Source: CAYWNK01 sp047639615
Lineage (GTDB): Bacteria > Planctomycetota > UBA1135 > GCA-002686595
DNA: 5,080 nt
Reading direction: 5' to 3'
Assembly: GCA_047639615.1 (NCBI GenBank)
Contig: JBLIOL010000362.1
Coordinates: forward strand, 1-5,080
In this document: positions 1 to 4,849 of the stretch, piece by piece
Numbering within the stretch: the first letter of the stretch is position 1
Layout of the letters: each line of letters opens with the position of its first letter
The notes under the pieces: model-generated
The model's input: only the letters and a program-made list of their open reading frames with translations
Database searches by the model: none
What the model was told of the DNA's origin: nothing
Position numbers and translations under genes: made by a program

Positions 1-1371
1 GTCGAGCTCCGCGTTGCAGCCTTCGCGTACCAGGCCGCCCTCGCGCAGGGTCGGCGGGGGCGAGTCCACGAGGGTCTCGAGCACGCGCCCAACCAGGTCC
101 TCGAGGGGATCCAGGGTCTCGCGCAGGTCGCCGAGGGCTGAGGAGTAGACCGCGTCGAGCTTGACCAGTAGGGGCTGCACCACGGCGAGGGAGCGCGCCA
201 ATGCCTGCAGGTCGCGCGCGTTGGCGCGGCCGGTGGAGACCTTGGCGACCAGGCGCTCGATGTCGAGCACATCGCGCAGGAGGGTGCGCACATCCTCGCG
301 TAGGAAGGGGCCGTCCACGAACTCCGCTACGCCGCGCTGGCGGTAGAGGATCGGGGTCGGATCCTTCATGGGCGAGAGCAGCCATTCGCGCATCAGACGC
401 CCACCCATGGGGGTTAGGGTGCGATCGATGGTGTCGAGCAGGGTGCCTTCGCGGCGCGCGCCGCGTTGGGTGACGGTCAGCTCGAGGGTCGAGCGGGTGG
501 CGTGGTCGAGCACCAGCAATTGGCCCGGGTCGACGCGCTCGATGCGCACCACGTGGGCGACGGCGCCGCGCTGGGTCTCGAGCAGGTACTCGATCAGGGC
601 GCCGGCGGCCGGGACCGCTGCGCCGCCGTCGTCGAGGCCGAAGCCTTCGAGGGTGCGTACTTTGAAGTGCGCGCACAGGGCGCGCAGGCAGGCGTCGTGC
701 TCGAAGCGCCAGGGGGCGCGTTCGGAGATGCGTGCGCCCAGATTGGGGGCGACTCGGGAAGCGATCTCAGGGGCGCGTGCCTCCAGGTCCTCGGACCAGA
801 GCACTTCGGCGGGGGCCACGCGGGCCAGCTCGTCTTCGAGGTCCTCGAGGGCTAGCTCGGCCACCTGGAAGCGGCCCGTGGAGAGGTCGACCCAGGCCAG
901 GCCGGCGCGTTTGTCGACCACGGCCAGGCTGGCCAGGTAGTTGTTGGCGCGCGAGTCGAGGGCGTCCTCCTCGGTGATCGTGCCGGCCGTGACCACGCGC
1001 ACGATGTCGCGCGAGACGATGCCCTTGGTCTTCTTGGGGTCGCTGGTCTGCTCGACGATGGCCACCTTGTGGCCCTTGCGCACGAGCTTCATCAGGTAGC
1101 CCTCCATGGCGCGCACGGGCACGCCCGCCATGGGCAGGGCGTCGGGGCCCTTGGCGCGGGCGGTGAGCGTGATGCCCAGCTCCTTGGACGCGATCTTGGC
1201 GTCCTCCCCGAACAACTCGTAAAAGTCGCCCATGCGGAAGAAGAGCAGGGCGTCCGGCTGGTCGCGCTTGGCCTTCCAAAACTGATCCATCATCGTGACC
1301 TTGGCCTGCTTGGGGCCAGATTCACGGGTGGCGGTCTTGGAGGGCCCACTGGAGAGGGGCTTGGCGGTCAT
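1..1371 (-). CDS. mutS: DNA mismatch repair protein MutS, N-terminal 457 residues (3' end outside window)
   Basis: MutS is the mismatch sensor of methyl-directed or general mismatch repair. It binds mispairs and small loops as a clamp and recruits MutL using ATP. The reading frame is open from 1371 to the window edge. The mismatch-reading motif GDFYELF is at residues 48-54, with the intercalating Phe at 50 and the partner Glu at 52. PMAGVP and EQTSDPKKTKG follow in domain I, and LAWVDLSTGRF opens the connector domain. TLTPMGGRLMREWLLSP (about 318-334) marks the lever/core, and GLVREGCNAELD (446-457) matches the stretch just before the clamp. The ATPase and helix-turn-helix domains lie beyond the window. 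The start at 1371 is the 5'-most possible, because an in-frame stop lies at 1420-1422. It has no Shine-Dalgarno and gives a roughly 26-residue Lys/Ser/Thr-rich extension. An alternative ATG at 1293 has AAGG five bases upstream but would leave an unusually short N-terminus. No frameshift was seen. It is divergent from the lipoprotein operon. Confidence 0.97.
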   Translation of the reverse strand, partial: MTAKPLSSGPSKTATRESGPKQAKVTMMDQFWKAKRDQPDALLFFRMGDFYELFGEDAKIASKELGITLTARAKGPDALPMAGVPVRAMEGYLMKLVRKGHKVAIVEQTSDPKKTKGIVSRDIVRVVTAGTITEEDALDSRANNYLASLAVVDKRAGLAWVDLSTGRFQVAELALEDLEDELARVAPAEVLWSEDLEARAPEIASRVAPNLGARISERAPWRFEHDACLRALCAHFKVRTLEGFGLDDGGAAVPAAGALIEYLLETQRGAVAHVVRIERVDPGQLLVLDHATRSTLELTVTQRGARREGTLLDTIDRTLTPMGGRLMREWLLSPMKDPTPILYRQRGVAEFVDGPFLREDVRTLLRDVLDIERLVAKVSTGRANARDLQALARSLAVVQPLLVKLDAVYSSALGDLRETLDPLEDLVGRVLETLVDSPPPTLREGGLVREGCNAELD

Positions 1372-1410
1372 GGGGGGGGCCGCCTGCGTAGGGTGCGCGG
1401 CGGGGGGGGG
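1372..1410. repeat. Two homopolymer G tracts (G8 and G9) in the mutS leader
   Basis: The plus strand has eight consecutive G at 1372-1379 and nine at 1402-1410. On the mutS sense strand these are C8, directly touching the ATG, and C9 about 30 bases upstream. The C8 sits where a Shine-Dalgarno sequence would normally be. Runs of this length are prone to replication slippage, and MutS is the protein that normally corrects such slippage. They may equally be incidental in GC-rich non-coding DNA. Confidence 0.6.
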
Positions 1411-1431
1411 CTGGCCATTCTACGCAGGCGG
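1380..1431. repeat. Perfect 11-bp inverted repeat upstream of mutS
   Basis: The arm CCGCCTGCGTA at 1380-1390 is repeated exactly, inverted, at 1421-1431, with 30 bases between. One further inner G-C pair (1391/1420) also matches. The proximal arm ends nine bases before the mutS ATG. If transcription starts upstream of 1431, the mRNA leader can fold into a long hairpin over the ribosome-binding zone. If it starts near 1410, as the candidate promoter suggests, only one arm is transcribed and the repeat would act as a DNA operator. Seen directly; any function is inferred. Confidence 0.7.
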
Positions 1432-1445
1432 GCGCCAGGAGTCCT
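1417..1445 (-). promoter_or_regulatory. Candidate sigma-70-type promoter for mutS
   Basis: On the minus strand a TAGAAT hexamer (1422-1417) differs from the -10 consensus at one base. It lies 17 bases downstream of AGGACT (1445-1440), which keeps only the GAC core of the -35 consensus. Initiation would fall near 1410, giving a leader of about 40 bases. The -10 hexamer overlaps the edge of the distal arm of the inverted repeat at 1421-1431. The -35 match is poor and the host's promoter rules are unknown, so this is tentative. Confidence 0.3.
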
Positions 1446-1470
1446 GTATTCCGCGGGGTCTGCGGGGCGT

Positions 1471-1511
1471 GGCCTTTGAGTAAGGCCCAGTGGACGGGCC
1501 ACGTTGGCCCG
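1471..1511. repeat. Chained GGCC-cored short palindromes
   Basis: Three inverted repeats sit in register and share arms. GGCCTT/AAGGCC lies at 1471-1476 and 1482-1487 with a 5-base spacer. GGCCC/GGGCC lies at 1484-1488 and 1496-1500. CGGGCC/GGCCCG lies at 1495-1500 and 1506-1511 with a 5-base spacer. The second overlaps both of its neighbours, so the folds are mutually exclusive. The location, between divergent mutS and the lipoprotein operon, would suit an operator or leader structure. GC-rich DNA also produces such arms by chance. Confidence 0.35.
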
Positions 1512-1576
1512 GCTTTTGCATAGGGGTCCGTAGCGACGCGGGCCGATGATGCTCTCCAATCCTCGGCTGGGACAGC

Positions 1577-2971
1577 ATGTTGCCCGCTGTCCTCCGTACG
1601 CTGCACCTCATGCCCTCTCCTCAGGTCACTCCTCTCTCCATCGGCCAACCCGCCGGCAGGCCCCTGCCCAGGCTACTCCTGTGGGTTTTCTGTCTGGGGG
1701 CGGCTTCCTGCGTCTCCTACAACGACAAGACCCGCGAGGCCTTGGACGCCTTTCAGGGCGGACGTCTGGACGCTTCGGAGGAGGCCTTTGCTGACCGGGA
1801 TGTGACCGACTCGGCCTTTCTGTCAGGGGTCGAGGCAGGCACCGTGGCCATGGCTGCGGGCCGCTTCGAGGCCGCGGTGGAGTACTTCACACGGGCCGCC
1901 TCGGCGGTCGAGGACCTGGAATCGGAGGCTCTGCTGGATCCGGAGTCCATGGGACGCAGCCTGGTAGGGCTCTTTCTGAATGAGGGCGGCGCGACCTATC
2001 GCGGCGAGGGCTACGAGCGCGCGACCCTGCACGCGAACCTGGCCCTGGCTTATCTGGCCCAAGGATTGATGGGCGACGTCTTCGTGGAGGTCCAGCTAGG
2101 GAACGAGCTGCTGGCCGCGGAAGAGGAGCTGTACGAGACCGAGTACGCCGCGGGCGGGCTCGGTCACCTGATTTCTGCCCTGGCCTACGAGCTGCGCGAG
2201 GAGCCGGACGAGGCATATATCGACTGGCAGGCCCTGGCAGGCAAGGGCATCGCGCCGGAGCTGGTGGGTCCTGCCCTGGTGCGCTTGGCGCGGCGCCTGC
2301 ACCGCGACGATGATCTGCCCAAGTGGATCGAGCGCTACGGCGAGCCCACGGAGTTGCCGGAGGGCGCCGCGCGGGTGGTGCTCATCGCTGGCGTCGGGCT
2401 GGGCCCGTACAAGTTTGAGAACCGCATCGATGTGGCCACGCCGGATGGCTTGCTGGCCTGGTCGGTGCCCGGACTCGAAGAGCGGCCGCAGAGCATCGGC
2501 AAGCTGCGCCTCGAGGGCGGCGGCGCTCAAGTGGACTCGGTCGTGATCGAGGACGTGGGGCGCATCGCCCACAAGAACCTGAACGACCGCTTGGCCTGGC
2601 TCGCCGCGCGCAGCGCCGTACGCGCTGTGATCAAGCGCGAGATGACCAAGAAGCTTGCCGATGAACACGGCAGCGCCGGCTTCGTGATCGGCAGCCTGTT
2701 CTCGGCACTCACGGAGCGCGCGGACCTGCGCGCCTGGACCACCTTGCCGGATACCTGGCAAGCCGCACGCCTCTTGGTCGAACCCGGCCAAGTGGATCTC
2801 ACCCTACGCGCCGTTGGCGGCCAGTTCCAAGACCTCGGGGTCTTCGAGCTGGAGCCCGGCGAGACTCTCTTCCTCCTTGCGCGCACCGTTGGCGCAACCC
2901 TTCACGTGCATTCGATCGGCGGCCGTTACGTGGACGCCGAGCCTGCACCCGAACCGAATACAACCCCATGA
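1577..2971 (+). CDS. COG3014-like lipoprotein with helical (TPR-like) repeats
   Basis: Predicted envelope lipoprotein of 464 residues; function unknown. A basic stretch and hydrophobic core (about 28-44) end in GAASC, placing the lipidated Cys at 45. The lipobox is weak, with Ala rather than Leu/Val/Ile at -3. Residues about 53-225 look like paired amphipathic helices of TPR type, for example MAAGRFEAAVEYFTRA (92-107) and HANLALAYLAQGLMGDVFVE (152-171). The second half has the pattern I recall for COG3014: VVLIAGVGLGPYKFENRID (267-285), a helical stretch LAWLAARSAVRAVIKREMTK (339-358), then RADLRAWTTLPDTWQAARLL (381-400) and a beta-rich end. The ATG at 1577 has GGGA four bases upstream. The next in-frame ATG (1610, residue 12) has no such site but gives a more normal signal peptide. 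It is the first gene of a two-gene operon and overlaps the LpoB-like gene by 4 bp. Family membership is from remembered sequence pattern; a TPR scaffold role is inference. Confidence 0.85.
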   Translation: MLPAVLRTLHLMPSPQVTPLSIGQPAGRPLPRLLLWVFCLGAASCVSYNDKTREALDAFQGGRLDASEEAFADRDVTDSAFLSGVEAGTVAMAAGRFEAAVEYFTRAASAVEDLESEALLDPESMGRSLVGLFLNEGGATYRGEGYERATLHANLALAYLAQGLMGDVFVEVQLGNELLAAEEELYETEYAAGGLGHLISALAYELREEPDEAYIDWQALAGKGIAPELVGPALVRLARRLHRDDDLPKWIERYGEPTELPEGAARVVLIAGVGLGPYKFENRIDVATPDGLLAWSVPGLEERPQSIGKLRLEGGGAQVDSVVIEDVGRIAHKNLNDRLAWLAARSAVRAVIKREMTKKLADEHGSAGFVIGSLFSALTERADLRAWTTLPDTWQAARLLVEPGQVDLTLRAVGGQFQDLGVFELEPGETLFLLARTVGATLHVHSIGGRYVDAEPAPEPNTTP

Positions 2972-3603
2972 AACTATCCCTACGCCTGCTTCTCTGTGTG
3001 CCCTTCTCTCTGCTAACCATGGGCTGCAGCTCGCTCAACTACGAGGACGCCACGGACGAGGAGACCGTCAACATCGACTGGGGCTCCACCGACCTGCAGA
3101 CCTTCGCGGCGCGCATGGTCGGCGACCTGTCGACGGCCCCTGGCCTCAACTTCATCAAGTCCGCCGACAAGGGCGACGACCCGCGCATCATCGTCTACCT
3201 CGACAACGTCTACAACGAGACCCAAGAGCACATCAACATGGGCCTCTTGCGCGACAAGATGCTCGGCCCGTTGATCGAGTCCGGCCGCTTCCGCATCGTT
3301 GCTGGCAAGAAGGGCCAGGATGAGCTCGGCGAGCAAGTGCGCTTCCAGCAAGGCTCCGGCCGCGTAGACCCCGCCCAGGCCAAGGCCTTCGGCAAGCAAC
3401 TCGGCGCCGACGTCGTGATCTATGGCGCCTTGCGTGCGATCACCAAGAAGAAGGGCCGTTCGCTCGCCTCCGCGGGCAGCAAGACCAAGGACGTCTACTA
3501 CAACCTCTTCCTGCGCATGGACAACATCGAGACCGCCGAGACCATGTGGGCCAAGGACCACGAGATCCGCAAGCGCGAAGTCACCGGCCTATTCGGCCGC
3601 TAG
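2968..3603 (+). CDS. LpoB-family (COG3417) outer-membrane lipoprotein
   Basis: In E. coli, LpoB is an outer-membrane lipoprotein that activates the peptidoglycan synthase PBP1B. Here 211 residues begin with a signal peptide (KLSLRLLLCVPFSLLTMG) and Cys20. Ser at +2 does not signal inner-membrane retention. The LpoB pattern follows in order: DWGSTDLQTFAARMVGDL (37-54), strand RIIVYLDNVYNET (73-85), helix LLRDKMLGPLIESGRFRIV (93-111), DPAQAKAFGKQLGADVVIYGAL (134-155), then strands VYYNLFLRMDNIETAETMWAKD (176-197). Only about 16 residues separate Cys20 from the folded domain, against the long proline-rich linker of E. coli LpoB. The ATG overlaps the upstream stop as ATGA and has no Shine-Dalgarno, so translation is probably coupled to the upstream gene. 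The family is secure. Peptidoglycan synthase activation is not shown, and I therefore give no gene symbol; many COG3417 members outside enterobacteria have unknown partners. Confidence 0.9.
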   Translation: MKLSLRLLLCVPFSLLTMGCSSLNYEDATDEETVNIDWGSTDLQTFAARMVGDLSTAPGLNFIKSADKGDDPRIIVYLDNVYNETQEHINMGLLRDKMLGPLIESGRFRIVAGKKGQDELGEQVRFQQGSGRVDPAQAKAFGKQLGADVVIYGALRAITKKKGRSLASAGSKTKDVYYNLFLRMDNIETAETMWAKDHEIRKREVTGLFGR

Positions 3604-3664
3604 AGCAAGCTGACCGCGCCCGTCACTTTTCTCAGTTCTCCTCCATCAACCCCGAGCCTCTCCT

Positions 3665-3700
3665 CGCCTGCCTCCGGCAAGCGGGCGGGCGCCTTTGGTC
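3665..3700 (+). terminator. Possible weak terminator hairpin after the lipoprotein operon
   Basis: About 60 bases past the LpoB-like stop codon, CGCCTGCCT (3665-3673) can pair with GGGCGGGCG (3683-3691). This uses seven G-C pairs and two G-U pairs with a 9-base loop, followed by CCTTTGG. The stem is strong but the U tract is poor, so this may be only partly effective or may be a Rho-side structure. Confidence 0.35.
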
Positions 3701-3891
3701 AAGTGATGGTCTCAATCTTGGACTCTGAGGGGTTCTGCCTGTCTGGATAGGCTGCTGGACGCTCTACGGGGCAGTTCTGGTCCGCCTACCACTAAAAGGG
3801 CAAGGTCGCGTTCGCATTCTTCGATTCTTCCGCTTGTTCAAGTAGAGATGAAGAGCAGGAGACGCGGACCTGAGAGACCCGCGACACCACA

Positions 3892-3925
3892 AAGCGACCC
3901 ACTGGCCAACCCCGGTGGGTCGCTT
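3892..3925. repeat. Strong 14-bp hairpin, terminator-like but without a clear U tract
   Basis: AAGCGACCCAC (3892-3902) and GTGGGTCGCTT (3915-3925) are perfect inverted arms. Inner T-G, G-C and G-C pairs extend the stem to 14 on the plus strand, with loop CCAACC. Plus-strand sequence after it is CATAGG, with no U run. On the minus strand the stem ends CTT and is followed by TGTGG, a weak U stretch. It could help end minus-strand transcripts coming from rimJ, or be part of a structured RNA. The inverted repeat is certain, its role is not. Confidence 0.6.
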
Positions 3926-4052
3926 CATAGGTGCCTTGAACGGTCGCCAAACGGGTGTTTCGGGCTAGTCTCAAAAAAAGGTGCAGTTGCCGTTCGCCTT
4001 TTGCCCATATGCCGCTCGAGGGTTTACAGCCAATGAGCTGTGCTGGGGATCC

Positions 4053-4068
4053 TGACTCTTACGAGTCA
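4053..4068. repeat. Small inverted repeat next to the terminator
   Basis: TGACTC (4053-4058) and GAGTCA (4063-4068) form a perfect 6-bp stem with loop TTAC, ending two bases before the large terminator hairpin. Another 5-bp stem, ACAGC/GCTGT (4026-4030 and 4037-4041), lies just upstream. Stacked hairpins before a terminator are common at the 3' ends of small RNAs. The repeat could also be a protein-binding palindrome. Confidence 0.4.
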
Positions 4069-4070
4069 TG

Positions 4071-4109
4071 CGGGCTCGCTGACTTCGGTCGGCGAGCCCG
4101 TTTCCTTTT
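4071..4109 (+). terminator. Strong intrinsic terminator with a UUCG tetraloop
   Basis: CGGGCTCGC (4071-4079) pairs with GCGAGCCCG (4092-4100). A T-G pair and GAC/GTC extend the stem to 13 pairs capped by a C(TTCG)G tetraloop. TTTCCTTTT follows at once. This is a textbook Rho-independent terminator for plus-strand RNA; no U tract is present on the minus side. It lies 467 bases after the LpoB-like stop, so it ends either long read-through operon mRNA or a separate small transcript. Confidence 0.88.
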
Positions 4110-4205
4110 GTCGGGCAATCTGAGGATCCTTCAACAAACCCCGTTCGGTGCCACCGCCCTGCTCCGCTGCCCCCCCTGCAGCCGGACTGACTGCACTGGG
4201 ATCTA

Positions 4206-4235
4206 GGGCCCACCGTGGGGACGGTGGGCCTTTCT
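4206..4235 (+). terminator. Second terminator-like hairpin, adjacent to the rimJ 3' end
   Basis: GGCCCACCGT (4207-4216) and ACGGTGGGCC (4221-4230) form a perfect 10-bp stem with loop GGGG, followed on the plus strand by TTTCTCGT. It sits about 25 bases beyond the rimJ stop codon. Position suggests it also ends rimJ mRNA, but the minus-strand sequence after the stem (CTAGATC) lacks a U tract. It could therefore be bidirectional, or serve mainly to stop plus-strand transcription entering rimJ. Confidence 0.7.
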
Positions 4236-4254
4236 CGTGCCCTAGGAGATGCTG

Positions 4255-4848
4255 CTAGAAGATGCTGCCGGTTCGGACGAGGGCGGTGAGGACGTGGTCG
4301 CGCCAGGCGCCGTCGATGTAGAGGTAGTCCTTGGCGAAGCCTTCGCGGATGAAGCCGAGGCGCTCGAGCACGCGCGCGCTGCGGTCGTTGTGGGGCTGGT
4401 AGTTGGCCATGATGCGGTGCAGGCCAAGATCTTCGAAGGCGAAGCGGATGACCTCTTTGAGGGCCTCGGCCATGAGGCCTTGGCCTTGCAGTTCGGCGTC
4501 GAGGCTGTAGCCCAGGTGGCAGGCTTGGAAGGAGCCGCGCACGAAGTTGGAGAGGTTGGCTACGCCGATGACGCGCTCGGGTTCGGACTTCTGGGCCAGA
4601 ATGAGACGGGTGCCCACGTCGCGGCGGTACTCGCCTTGGGCGGCTTCTAGTTGCTTGGCCCAGAAGGCCACCGTGAAGAAGTCCGGGCCGCGCCGGGGCT
4701 CCCAGGGGGCGAGGTGGATTTGATTGCGCAGGTAGTATTCGAGCACGGCCTCGGCTGCCCGCGCGCCGGGCAGGCTGAGGCGTAGGTGCTTGGTCTCGAG
4801 TACTGGGAAGCGGGCCAGCATGCGCCGACACCGTACCATGGCGCCCAT
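4255..4848 (-). CDS. rimJ: RimJ-type ribosomal protein S5 alanine N-acetyltransferase (GNAT family)
   Basis: In E. coli, RimJ uses acetyl-CoA in the cytoplasm to acetylate the N-terminal Ala of ribosomal protein S5. The 197-residue product is close to the E. coli length (194). Stretches nearly identical to RimJ from memory are LAPWEPRR (46-53), VIGVANLSNFVRGSFQACHLGYS (93-115), QGQGLMAEAL (121-130, the acetyl-CoA pyrophosphate loop with Gly122 and Gly124), LHRIMANYQPHNDRSARVLERLGF (143-166) and GFAKDYLYIDGAWRDHVLTAL (170-190). These make RimJ more likely than RimI, RimL or a generic GNAT. The start at 4848 has a purine-rich AGGGGG about 11 bases upstream. ATGs at 4839 and 4821 are in frame, and 4821 would avoid overlap with the divergent gene. 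Whether S5 is the substrate in this organism is inferred. Confidence 0.93.
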   Translation of the reverse strand: MGAMVRCRRMLARFPVLETKHLRLSLPGARAAEAVLEYYLRNQIHLAPWEPRRGPDFFTVAFWAKQLEAAQGEYRRDVGTRLILAQKSEPERVIGVANLSNFVRGSFQACHLGYSLDAELQGQGLMAEALKEVIRFAFEDLGLHRIMANYQPHNDRSARVLERLGFIREGFAKDYLYIDGAWRDHVLTALVRTGSIF

Positions 4849-4849
4849 G
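4837..4849. promoter_or_regulatory. Overlapping divergent start codons of rimJ and the SGNH-type gene
   Basis: Two CATG palindromes (4837-4840 and 4846-4849) each give an ATG on both strands, nine bases apart. All four ATGs are in frame with the respective genes: plus 4838 and 4847, minus 4839 and 4848. If the outer rimJ start is used there is no intergenic space, and each promoter must lie inside the other gene's coding region. Use of rimJ ATG 4821 would open a gap of 16 or 25 bases. Confidence 0.5.

Larger units (their letters stand above)
3604..4254. other. Convergent intergenic region without a convincing gene
   Basis: These 651 bp separate the 3' ends of the lipoprotein operon (plus) and rimJ (minus). 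Base composition is visibly less GC-rich than the genes in parts (about 3795-3850 and 3960-4010), and the short frames present show no family resemblance. It contains a possible weak terminator (3665-3700), a 14-bp hairpin (3892-3925), small hairpins (4026-4041, 4053-4068), a strong plus-strand terminator (4071-4109) and a second terminator-like hairpin beside rimJ (4206-4235). I found no tRNA, tmRNA, RNase P or SRP RNA signature. A small RNA ending at 4109 is possible. Confidence 0.6.

Noticed and set aside
466..855. Plus-strand open frame of 129 codons with plausible-looking composition
   Set aside because: It lies wholly antisense to mutS, which has clear family motifs throughout; GC-rich codons leave few stops on the opposite strand.
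2096..2791. Minus-strand open frame of 231 codons opposite the COG3014-like gene
   Set aside because: Antisense to a gene with a signal peptide, recognisable family pattern and operon context; its product shows no domain pattern.
3013..3561. Minus-strand open frame of 182 codons opposite the LpoB-like gene
   Set aside because: Val/Leu/Ala/Glu-rich product typical of the complement of a GC-rich gene; the plus-strand product clearly matches the LpoB family.
3792..3974. Small minus-strand frame of 60 codons
   Set aside because: No ribosome-binding site, no hydrophobic segment or family pattern, and it spans the same hairpin.
3848..4036. Small plus-strand frame of 62 codons in the convergent intergenic region
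   Set aside because: Arg/Pro-rich product without a ribosome-binding site or recognisable pattern; it runs through the 3892-3925 hairpin, which better explains the sequence.
3604..4254. tRNA, tmRNA, RNase P RNA, SRP RNA or known riboswitch
   Set aside because: I looked for a T-loop GTTCGA motif, the tmRNA ends, RNase P and SRP core motifs and common riboswitch cores and found none.
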